The translations under genes and the position numbers were made by a program. Positions 6,719-12,411 of a stretch of 12,411 nucleotides of DNA are shown piece by piece. The notes under the pieces are model-generated. The model made no database searches, was not told the origin of the DNA, and saw only the letters and a program-made list of their open reading frames with translations. Position 1 is the first letter of the stretch. Every line of letters begins with the position of its first letter. This DNA is from Erysipelotrichaceae bacterium (GTDB lineage: Bacteria; Bacillota_I; Bacilli_A; Erysipelotrichales; Erysipelotrichaceae). The stretch covers positions 1 to 12,411 of the forward strand of contig JAUNJW010000027.1 in the NCBI GenBank assembly GCA_030533035.1. The letters are read 5' to 3'.

Positions 6719-6747
6719 AGTATAGCACAAATCGAATTTATTGCCAG
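6719..6747 (-). promoter_or_regulatory. Promoter of the phosphorylase gene
   Basis: On the minus strand CTGGCA (6747-6742) and TATACT (6724-6719) are 17 bases apart, and TGC directly before the -10 gives an extended -10. Transcription should start near 6712, leaving a leader of about 44 bases before the ribosome binding site and ATG. Two short inverted repeats overlap it: CCAA/TTGG (6703-6715) and AAATTC/GAATTT (6705-6710 and 6734-6739). No clear promoter for malQ was found in this intergenic region. Confidence 0.65.
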
Positions 6748-6809
6748 TTTATGGAAAAAAACCAGTGATTGGGGTATTCTTATTTTGAATTATTATGAGG
6801 TCTGAAAAT

Positions 6810-8276
6810 ATGAGAAAAGCAGGAATTCTTATGCCTGTCGCATCCCTTCCCGGCCGCCACGGCTGCGGCAGTTTCGGAGCTGACGCATACAGGTTCATCG
6901 ATCTTGCCGCAAGGGCAGGATTTTCCATCTGGCAGATTCTTCCGCTGAATCCGCTCGGCTACGGCAATTCGCCTTATCAGCCTTATTCATCCTTTGCGAT
7001 GGATGATCTGTATATCTCCCTGGACAGTCTCGCTGAAATGGGACTGATTGAACGGGCTCCTTCCTACCGCCGGAACGCTGAAGTCATTGATTATGACGCA
7101 GTCAGGAAATTCCGCGAGCCTTATCTGCGCGAAGCATATAAGAACTTCAGGCCGGATCTGAACTATTCCACTTTCTCCTATCAGGAATGGGTCAAAAACT
7201 TTGCCATTTTCATGGCGCTCAAGAAAAAGAACGGCATGCAGGGCTGGCTGGACTGGCCTGACAAGGATGAGAAGAACCAGCCGGTCGACGGAAAGCTTGA
7301 CCTGAAGCCTTACCAGGATGAGATTCTGTATGAAGTCTTCAAGCAGTATATCCTCTTCCTGCAGTGGAAAGACCTCAAGCAGTACGCCAATGACCGCGGC
7401 ATTGAGATCATGGGCGATATTCCATTCTATGTCGGCATCGACTCCGCCGATGTCTGGGCCGGCAGGAAGAACTTCCTGCTCGATGATGACGGCAGACCCA
7501 TTTTCATTGCCGGTGTACCGCCGGATTACTTCTCCGCGACCGGACAGAGATGGGGCAACCCGATCTATGACTGGGATTATATGAAGAAGAATGACTTCAG
7601 TTTCTGGGTGGAAAGAATTTCCTATACACAGAAGCTGTTCGATATCATCCGCATCGACCACTTCCGGGCCTTCGACACATACTGGAAGATCAACGCCGAA
7701 TGTCCGACCGCAATCGACGGCGTCTGGGTGGAAGCGCCCGGCTATGAGCTGTTTGACACACTTCTTAAGAAAACGGAAGATCTTGAGCTTGTCGCTGAAG
7801 ACCTCGGCGATCTCAGACCCGAAGTCCATAAACTCCGTGATCATTACAACTTCCGCGGCATGCGTGTCATCCAGTTTGCGTTCCTGCCGGAAGAATCCGA
7901 CGTCCATGACAAGCCGCACCAGCTGGTTTACACCGGTACCCATGACAATGACACCATCTTTGCCTGGTACCGTGAAAAACCGCAGGCTGAAAAGAGAAAA
8001 CTGCGCCGCTATCTGCGTTCCTGCGGCATCAATACCCACAGCTTCGCTGATGATGTGATCACCTATTCCCTGAACACCCAGGCGGATATGGTTGTGATCC
8101 CGCTGACTGACTGGCTCCATTACGGCCATGAGGCAAGGCTCAATACACCGGGTACCGTCGGTTCTCCCAACTGGATGTGGCGGACAGCCTCGCTTTCAGG
8201 ATTTGCGAAGAAGACAAAGGAAATCCGCAGAAAGCTTGAGGCGGCAGACCGGATCCGCAAAGAGGACGAGGAGTGA
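6810..8276 (+). CDS. malQ: 4-alpha-glucanotransferase (amylomaltase)
   Basis: This GH77 enzyme moves maltosyl and longer units between alpha-1,4-glucans and frees glucose, feeding longer chains to the phosphorylase. At 488 residues it is the typical size of short bacterial amylomaltases. The catalytic triad is visible: nucleophile D283 in RIDHFRAF, acid/base E330 in LVAEDLGD and transition-state stabiliser D379 in GTHDND. Also present are NPLGYGNSPYQPYSSFA (47-63), MGDIPFYVGIDSADVWAG (201-218) and NTPGTVGSPNWMWR (445-458). ATG 6810 is preferred because GAGG (6797-6800) sits nine bases upstream and the protein then starts MRKAGILMPV. An in-frame ATG at 6795 lacks such a site. It diverges from the phosphorylase gene, its functional partner, and is followed nine bases on by uppP, probably on the same transcript. 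Confidence 0.96.
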   Translation: MRKAGILMPVASLPGRHGCGSFGADAYRFIDLAARAGFSIWQILPLNPLGYGNSPYQPYSSFAMDDLYISLDSLAEMGLIERAPSYRRNAEVIDYDAVRKFREPYLREAYKNFRPDLNYSTFSYQEWVKNFAIFMALKKKNGMQGWLDWPDKDEKNQPVDGKLDLKPYQDEILYEVFKQYILFLQWKDLKQYANDRGIEIMGDIPFYVGIDSADVWAGRKNFLLDDDGRPIFIAGVPPDYFSATGQRWGNPIYDWDYMKKNDFSFWVERISYTQKLFDIIRIDHFRAFDTYWKINAECPTAIDGVWVEAPGYELFDTLLKKTEDLELVAEDLGDLRPEVHKLRDHYNFRGMRVIQFAFLPEESDVHDKPHQLVYTGTHDNDTIFAWYREKPQAEKRKLRRYLRSCGINTHSFADDVITYSLNTQADMVVIPLTDWLHYGHEARLNTPGTVGSPNWMWRTASLSGFAKKTKEIRRKLEAADRIRKEDEE

Positions 8277-8285
8277 TACACGCCG

Positions 8286-9140
8286 ATGGGTTTATTGTTT
8301 AATCTGATCAAATCCATTATTTACGGGATTATCGAAGGCATTACGGAGTGGCTGCCTGTCAGCTCAACAGCCCATCTGATCATGATGCGTTCGTTCATGC
8401 CGCTGAATGTCTTTGACAATGCCGCCTTTGACCAGGAATTCTGGGATCTTTATAAAGTTGTCATCCAGCTCGGCGCCATCCTGGCCGTGCTGGTGATTTA
8501 CCGCAACCGCCTGAATCCATTCCAGAAGAAGATTGCGCAGAAGAAAAAGTCCAGCATACTGAGAATGTGGGTGCTGATTCTGATCGCATGTGTTCCGACC
8601 GGCATAGCCGGCGTACTGCTGGACGATCTGGTGGATGAAAAGCTCAGTGCTGTCTGGATTATGGCAGTCATGTTAATCGTGATGGGCGGCCTGTTCATCT
8701 GGATGGAACAGAACCGCAAAAAGCCTTCGATCCGCTCCATCGGCATGATCTCCCCGCTCAAGGCATGCCTTGTCGGCTGCTGGCAGATCCTCGCCCTGAT
8801 TCCCGGCACCAGCCGCAGCGGCGCCACGATCTTCGGTGAGACAATGCTCGGCTTCGACCGCCTGACAGCGGTGGAATTCTCGTTCTTCCTGGCCATTCCG
8901 GTCATGTTCGGCGCTTCGCTGTTAAAGGTCATCAAGTACCTTGTCAAAGGAGCTGCCTTCAGCTTCGGCGGTTTTTTGGTCCTGGCAGCCGGCATGATCA
9001 CGGCATTTGTCGTTTCAATGGTCTTTATCCGCTTTATGCTCAATTATATCCGCAGGCATGATTTCACCGTCTTCGGCATTTACAGAATCGCCCTCGGCGT
9101 GATTATGCTGCTGTTCGTCCTGGCAGGCGTTCTCGCCTGA
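8286..9140 (+). CDS. uppP: Undecaprenyl-diphosphatase
   Basis: UppP (formerly BacA) dephosphorylates undecaprenyl diphosphate at the outer membrane face, recycling the lipid carrier for peptidoglycan and other wall polymers; extra copies give bacitracin resistance. The 284-residue polytopic protein has the two family signatures. EGITEWLPVSSTAH (17-30) holds E17, E21 and H30; PGTSRSGAT (173-181) holds R177, matching the essential arginine of the E. coli protein. About seven to eight hydrophobic segments fill the rest. GAGGAG (8268-8273) overlaps the end of malQ and is twelve bases from the ATG, rather far, so translation may be coupled to malQ. The metabolic link to malQ is unclear; shared transcription is the likely reason for adjacency. 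Confidence 0.96.
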   Translation: MGLLFNLIKSIIYGIIEGITEWLPVSSTAHLIMMRSFMPLNVFDNAAFDQEFWDLYKVVIQLGAILAVLVIYRNRLNPFQKKIAQKKKSSILRMWVLILIACVPTGIAGVLLDDLVDEKLSAVWIMAVMLIVMGGLFIWMEQNRKKPSIRSIGMISPLKACLVGCWQILALIPGTSRSGATIFGETMLGFDRLTAVEFSFFLAIPVMFGASLLKVIKYLVKGAAFSFGGFLVLAAGMITAFVVSMVFIRFMLNYIRRHDFTVFGIYRIALGVIMLLFVLAGVLA

Positions 9141-9151
9141 TTGGTTTGAAT

Positions 9152-10351
9152 ATGGTTACACAGATTACTGCAGGCAGTCTTTTTCTCGAAGGACTGCTTT
9201 CATTCTTCTCTCCCTGTGTGCTTCCCCTGATTCCCTTATACTTCGCGTATCTGACAAAAGGGGCCAGCTATACAGATGAAGAGGGCAATACGCAATACGA
9301 CCGGATCAGGACAATGATCCTGACGGTCGGTTTTGTGCTGGGCATCTGCACCGTTTTTGCCATAGCCGGACTCGCGGCATCCGCGCTGCGGACATTCTTT
9401 GCGGATTACCGTGTACTTTTTGAAGTCATCGGCGGCATGATCCTGATTTTCATGGCACTCAGTGTTTTCGGAATCATTCAGATTCCGCTTCTTTCGAAAT
9501 TCAGCCCATCCTCCGTTCAGGCCGGCTCAATGAGCTTTTTCAAAGCCTGGCTGTTCGGCTTTACTGTCAGCTTTGCCTGGTCTCCCTGTGTCGGTCCGAT
9601 GCTGGCGCAGGCTGTTTTGCAGGCGTCGCAGGCAGAAACCGCGGCTGCCGGCTGGATGTATCTGGGCTGTTATACGCTTGGCTTTATTGTCATCTTCCTG
9701 GCGGCAGGACTCTTCACAAATGAAGTGCTGCGCTTCATAAGAAAGTACAGAAGCGTTGTCAGATTCACCGGCATTCTTTCCGGTCTTGTGGTAGGCGGCA
9801 TGGGAGTTTATCTTCTGGTGTCAGGAACACAGGATTATACCCGCCTGCTCAAAGGAAATACAGTCATTCCCGATGAAACGGCAGAGCAGGAAACAGATCC
9901 TGCAGCGGAAGATGAAGCCGCCTCAACCGACCAGTATGATTTTGAACTTCCGGATATCTACGGCAATACTGTCAGTCTCAAGGACTTCAAAGGCCAGACC
10001 ATAGTTCTGGACTTCTATGAAACCTGGTGCACTTACTGCAATGAGTCTCTCGGCACGCTGGCAAAAGCCGACGCCATGGATGATGTCAAAGTCCTGATGA
10101 TTGTCACGCCGTCGCTCGGCTCTGAGAAAACAAAAGAAGGAATCCGGCTGTTCCTGGAAAAGCAGGGCTATGAGTTCCACCTTGTCTATGATGAGGACGG
10201 AACAGTCTCCAGACAGTTCGGCATCAGCGGCTATCCGACCACATATTTCATCCGGCCGGACGGCGAGTATTACGGCTATATGCCCGGTTATATGCCGGAG
10301 GACAATTTCCTCGCCATCGTTGAGGAATGCCGCGGTTCAGGCACGGATTAA
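9152..10351 (+). CDS. CcdA-TlpA fusion, transmembrane thiol-disulfide oxidoreductase
   Basis: Residues 1-225 form a six-helix CcdA/DsbD-type membrane domain. Its two redox cysteines lie in matching Pro-Cys motifs: C22 in SPCVLP and C146 in SPCVGP. An acidic linker (about 240-260) leads to an extracellular thioredoxin-like TlpA/ResA domain (263-399) with active site WCTYC (C293, C296) and the cis-proline P362 in GYPTTY. The membrane part should take electrons from cytosolic thioredoxin and pass them to the fused domain, which reduces disulfides or oxidised methionine reductases outside. CcdA and TlpA partners are usually separate proteins; a comparable fusion is mycobacterial DipZ. ATG 9152 is favoured over a TTG at 9146, though neither has a clear Shine-Dalgarno sequence. 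That fits coupling to uppP, which ends eleven bases earlier. No cytochrome c genes are here, so the substrate is unknown. Confidence 0.9.
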   Translation: MVTQITAGSLFLEGLLSFFSPCVLPLIPLYFAYLTKGASYTDEEGNTQYDRIRTMILTVGFVLGICTVFAIAGLAASALRTFFADYRVLFEVIGGMILIFMALSVFGIIQIPLLSKFSPSSVQAGSMSFFKAWLFGFTVSFAWSPCVGPMLAQAVLQASQAETAAAGWMYLGCYTLGFIVIFLAAGLFTNEVLRFIRKYRSVVRFTGILSGLVVGGMGVYLLVSGTQDYTRLLKGNTVIPDETAEQETDPAAEDEAASTDQYDFELPDIYGNTVSLKDFKGQTIVLDFYETWCTYCNESLGTLAKADAMDDVKVLMIVTPSLGSEKTKEGIRLFLEKQGYEFHLVYDEDGTVSRQFGISGYPTTYFIRPDGEYYGYMPGYMPEDNFLAIVEECRGSGTD

Positions 10352-10399
10352 AAAAAATATCTTTTGGTTATTGCATGCATGAAGATGCAGCGCTATAAT
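10350..10399 (+). promoter_or_regulatory. Strong sigma-A promoter of pyrG with A-tract
   Basis: TTGCAT (10371-10376) and a perfect TATAAT (10394-10399) are exactly 17 bases apart. An A8 run (10350-10357) and a T4 run just upstream of the -35 resemble an UP element. Transcription should begin near 10405, about 90 bases before the pyrG ATG and just ahead of a terminator-like hairpin. Confidence 0.8.
10376..10389. repeat. Inverted repeat inside the pyrG promoter spacer
   Basis: TGCAT (10376-10380) and ATGCA (10385-10389) are perfect arms around GAAG. They fill most of the spacer between -35 and -10. A protein bound here would block RNA polymerase, but five-base arms can also arise by chance. 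Confidence 0.25.
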
Positions 10400-10411
10400 C
10401 ATTACGTCCAT

Positions 10412-10465
10412 AGAGGGCGGTAAAAAAAACGACTGAAAAGCCGTTAGGTTTACTGCCCTCTTTTT
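10412..10465 (+). terminator. Terminator hairpin in the pyrG leader (probable attenuator)
   Basis: AGAGGGCGGTAAA (10412-10424) pairs with TTTACTGCCCTCT (10449-10461): thirteen pairs including one G-U. A T run follows to 10465. The apical loop contains the rest of an A8 run and a small nested hairpin with a GAAA tetraloop (10429-10444, one A-C mismatch). It lies downstream of the pyrG promoter and 29 bases before its ATG, so it should stop pyrG transcripts unless prevented. It is also the first terminator after the CcdA-TlpA gene. In B. subtilis pyrG is controlled by a leader terminator responding to CTP; the presence of one here is seen, its control mode is inferred. Confidence 0.82.
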
Positions 10466-10494
10466 GTTGTTAAAAGGGGAAAGAAGGTGAATTT

Positions 10495-12102
10495 ATGAAG
10501 CACATTTTTGTTACAGGCGGTGTTGTCTCGGGTCTTGGCAAAGGCATTACCGCGGCATCTCTCGGCAGGCTGCTGAAACAGCGGGGATACAGGGTAATCT
10601 CGCAGAAACTGGATCCCTATATCAATGTCGATCCCGGCACCATGTCTCCTTACCAGCATGGCGAAGTCTTCGTGACGGAAGACGGCGCGGAGACAGACCT
10701 GGACCTGGGCCATTATGAAAGATTCATTGATGAAAACTTAAACAAGTATTCCAACCTGACTTCCGGCAAGGCATGGTGGAATGTGCTGACAAGAGAAAGA
10801 AGGGGTGAATATCTCGGTGAAACGGTGCAGATCATTCCCCATATCACTGACGAAATCAAGCGATTTATTTACAGTGTCGGCAGACGGGCGGACGCGGATA
10901 TCACCATTACCGAAATCGGCGGCACTGTCGGCGATATTGAGTCACAGCCCTTCATTGAGGCGGTCAGACAGATCGCGATTGAAAAACCCGCGGACGTCTG
11001 TTTCCTGCATGTGACACTGGTGCCGTTTATTCCCGGTTCCGGCGAATACAAATCCAAGCCGACCCAGCATTCCGTCAGGGAACTGCAGAATTCAGGCGTC
11101 AGACCCAATCTGATCATCTGCCGCTGCGACGGCCATATGCCGGAGGACGTCAAAGCAAAAATCTCCCTTTTCTGCAATGTCAAGCCGGACTGTGTCATTG
11201 AAGACACAACAGTGGATGATCTGTATGAAGCGCCGCTGATGCTGGAAAAGCAGAACTTCTCAGCGATTGTCTGCCGCGAACTTGGTCTGGAGCCGAATGA
11301 CATCGACCTGGACCACTGGCAGCAGATGACTGACATGATCCTTCATCCCCAAAAGGAAGTCACAGTCGCTATTGTCGGCAAATATGTCCGTCTCCATGAC
11401 GCATATCTCTCCGTCATTGAGGCAATGAAACATGCCGGCTATCAATACAGGACACATGTGAACTTCCGCTGGATTGAATCAGAAGATGTCACGGATGAAA
11501 GCGCCTGTGAACTGTTCAGGGGTGTGCAGGGCATCTGTGTGCCCGGCGGTTTCGGATCGAGAGGAATTGAAGGAAAAATCGCGGCGGCCCGCTATGCGAG
11601 AGTCAATAATGTCCCGTATCTTGGACTGTGTTTAGGCATGCAGATCGGAGTCATTGAATTTGCCAGGGATGTGCTTGGCTATAAGGACGCGAATTCCGGC
11701 GAGTTCAGTGAAACAAGCGCTCACAAGGTGATTGACTTCATGCCGGGCCAGTATGAGGAAATTGACAAGGGCGGAACCATGCGTCTCGGCGCGTATCCCT
11801 GCCAGATCAAAGAGGGAACGCTTCTGGAAGAATGCTATGGCGAAAAACTGATTCAGGAAAGACACCGCCACCGCTATGAATTCAACAACGAATACAGGGA
11901 GGAATTTGAAAAACACGGAATGGTTCTTGCCGGCACTTCGCCTGACGGCACACTGGTGGAGGCAGTGGAAATTCCGGCCGATGACTTCTTTGTCGGCGTT
12001 CAGTATCATCCTGAATTCAAGAGCCGGCCGGACCGTCCGCATCCTCTGTTCAGCGGATTTATGAAAGCGGCATTGAAGAAAAACAGTGCATCTGAATCCT
12101 GA
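10495..12102 (+). CDS. pyrG: CTP synthase (glutamine hydrolysing)
   Basis: PyrG converts UTP to CTP using ATP and ammonia from glutamine, the last step of pyrimidine nucleotide synthesis, in the cytosol. The 535-residue length is typical. The amidoligase domain (1 to about 266) begins with the P-loop-like GGVVSGLGKG (8-17) and includes KLDPYINVDPGTM (38-50) and EIGGTVGDIES (140-150). The class I glutamine amidotransferase domain (about 290-535) has nucleophile C379 in GLCLGMQ plus H505 and E507 in YHPEF. The start is supported by GAAGGTGA (10483-10490), which pairs with the extended anti-Shine-Dalgarno, and by the standard opening MKHIFVTGGVVSGLGKG. The leader carries a strong promoter and a probable attenuator. 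guaA, another glutamine amidotransferase, follows after 40 bases. Confidence 0.98.
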   Translation: MKHIFVTGGVVSGLGKGITAASLGRLLKQRGYRVISQKLDPYINVDPGTMSPYQHGEVFVTEDGAETDLDLGHYERFIDENLNKYSNLTSGKAWWNVLTRERRGEYLGETVQIIPHITDEIKRFIYSVGRRADADITITEIGGTVGDIESQPFIEAVRQIAIEKPADVCFLHVTLVPFIPGSGEYKSKPTQHSVRELQNSGVRPNLIICRCDGHMPEDVKAKISLFCNVKPDCVIEDTTVDDLYEAPLMLEKQNFSAIVCRELGLEPNDIDLDHWQQMTDMILHPQKEVTVAIVGKYVRLHDAYLSVIEAMKHAGYQYRTHVNFRWIESEDVTDESACELFRGVQGICVPGGFGSRGIEGKIAAARYARVNNVPYLGLCLGMQIGVIEFARDVLGYKDANSGEFSETSAHKVIDFMPGQYEEIDKGGTMRLGAYPCQIKEGTLLEECYGEKLIQERHRHRYEFNNEYREEFEKHGMVLAGTSPDGTLVEAVEIPADDFFVGVQYHPEFKSRPDRPHPLFSGFMKAALKKNSASES

Positions 12103-12142
12103 TTTGTGTATGATATTCACCATATAAAAGAAGGAGTGAGCT

Positions 12143-12411
12143 ATGGCAGACAAGATTATCGTTCTTGACTTCGGCTCTCAGTATAACCAGCTGATAGCCA
12201 GAAGAATCCGTGAGTTCGGCGTTTACAGTGAGCTTCATCCCGGTGACATAAAACTGAATGAAATTCTGGCGATGGGCGATGTCAGGGGAATCGTTTTCTC
12301 CGGCGGGCCCAACAGTGTTTATGACGAAGGCGCCCCGAAATGCGATCCTGAGATTTTTGAGTGCGGTCTGCCGGTTCTGGGCATCTGCTACGGCATGCAG
12401 ATGAGCCATGA
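12143..12411 (+). CDS. guaA: GMP synthase (glutamine hydrolysing), N-terminal fragment
   Basis: GuaA aminates XMP to GMP using ATP and glutamine. Only the first 89 codons are in the window; the frame is open to the edge. They cover the start of the class I glutamine amidotransferase domain: [20 protein letters not shown] (5-24), the FSGGPNSVY segment (52-60) and the nucleophile C82 in GICYGMQ. AAGGAG (12131-12136) lies six bases before the ATG. PyrG has a similar amidotransferase domain at its C-terminus, but this protein starts with the domain, as GuaA does, and the DFGSQY opening is diagnostic. It probably shares the pyrG transcript, since no terminator separates them. Confidence 0.94.
   Translation, partial: MADKIIVLDFGSQYNQLIARRIREFGVYSELHPGDIKLNEILAMGDVRGIVFSGGPNSVYDEGAPKCDPEIFECGLPVLGICYGMQMSH

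Noticed and set aside
6669..6728. Upstream phosphorylase start at ATG 6728
   Set aside because: It lies upstream of the predicted -10 (6719-6724), so it would not be transcribed from that promoter. ATG 6668 has a strong AGGAGG.
6987..8129. A 380-codon open frame antisense to malQ
   Set aside because: It lies wholly inside malQ, whose catalytic motifs are all intact. The antisense protein has no recognisable motif, and its openness follows from malQ codon usage.
10412..10465. PyrR-binding attenuator or a riboswitch in the pyrG leader
   Set aside because: I see no PyrR consensus loop and no conserved aptamer core of a known riboswitch. The roughly 60-base leader holds only the terminator and a small nested hairpin.
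12086..12114. A separate guaA promoter (TATGAT at 12109-12114)
   Set aside because: The -10 is acceptable but the sequence 17 bases upstream (GTGCAT) is a poor -35 and there is no extended -10; read-through from pyrG is simpler.

Overview
This window looks like an ordinary chromosomal segment of a low-to-mid-GC Gram-positive bacterium (Bacillota). The strong AGGAGG-type ribosome binding sites, sigma-A-like promoters, a lipobox lipoprotein and the protein flavour of LuxS, butyrate kinase, the short glycogen phosphorylase and PyrG all fit. The overall style resembles the Erysipelotrichia, but that placement is an impression and not a demonstrated assignment. Every gene is intact under the standard bacterial code. 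I see no insertion sequences, phage genes, CRISPR arrays, tRNAs or rRNAs, and no gene-free stretch longer than about 145 bases.

Left block (1-2133). The first codons of an unidentified minus-strand gene diverge from a tight plus-strand trio: luxS, mtnN (pfs) and a membrane-anchored DNA/RNA non-specific endonuclease. MtnN makes S-ribosylhomocysteine from S-adenosylhomocysteine, and LuxS converts it to homocysteine and the AI-2 precursor. The nuclease lies 8 bases behind mtnN, so AI-2 production and surface DNA degradation are probably co-transcribed. An AT-rich 21-bp dyad overlaps the predicted luxS -10 region.

Middle block (2143-6668). A small FMN-binding lipoprotein has its own promoter and terminator. 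Next is a solo butyrate kinase with no recognisable Shine-Dalgarno sequence and no phosphotransbutyrylase partner nearby. Back-to-back terminators then separate it from two minus-strand genes, a cyclophilin and a 752-residue alpha-glucan phosphorylase. A perfect TATAAT overlaps the junction of the phosphorylase terminator and stop codon.

Right block (6719-12411). The phosphorylase diverges from malQ (4-alpha-glucanotransferase), a classic pair for glycogen or maltodextrin breakdown. malQ is followed closely by uppP (undecaprenyl-diphosphatase) and a natural CcdA-TlpA fusion for moving reducing power across the membrane. A strong promoter and an intrinsic terminator in its leader precede pyrG (CTP synthase), which is followed by the truncated start of guaA (GMP synthase).

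No wholly unknown system is visible. The best leads are regulatory: the luxS dyad, the pyrG leader attenuator and the terminator-embedded ppi promoter. The luxS-mtnN-nuclease arrangement and the altered flavinylation motif SGCT in the lipoprotein are also worth attention.
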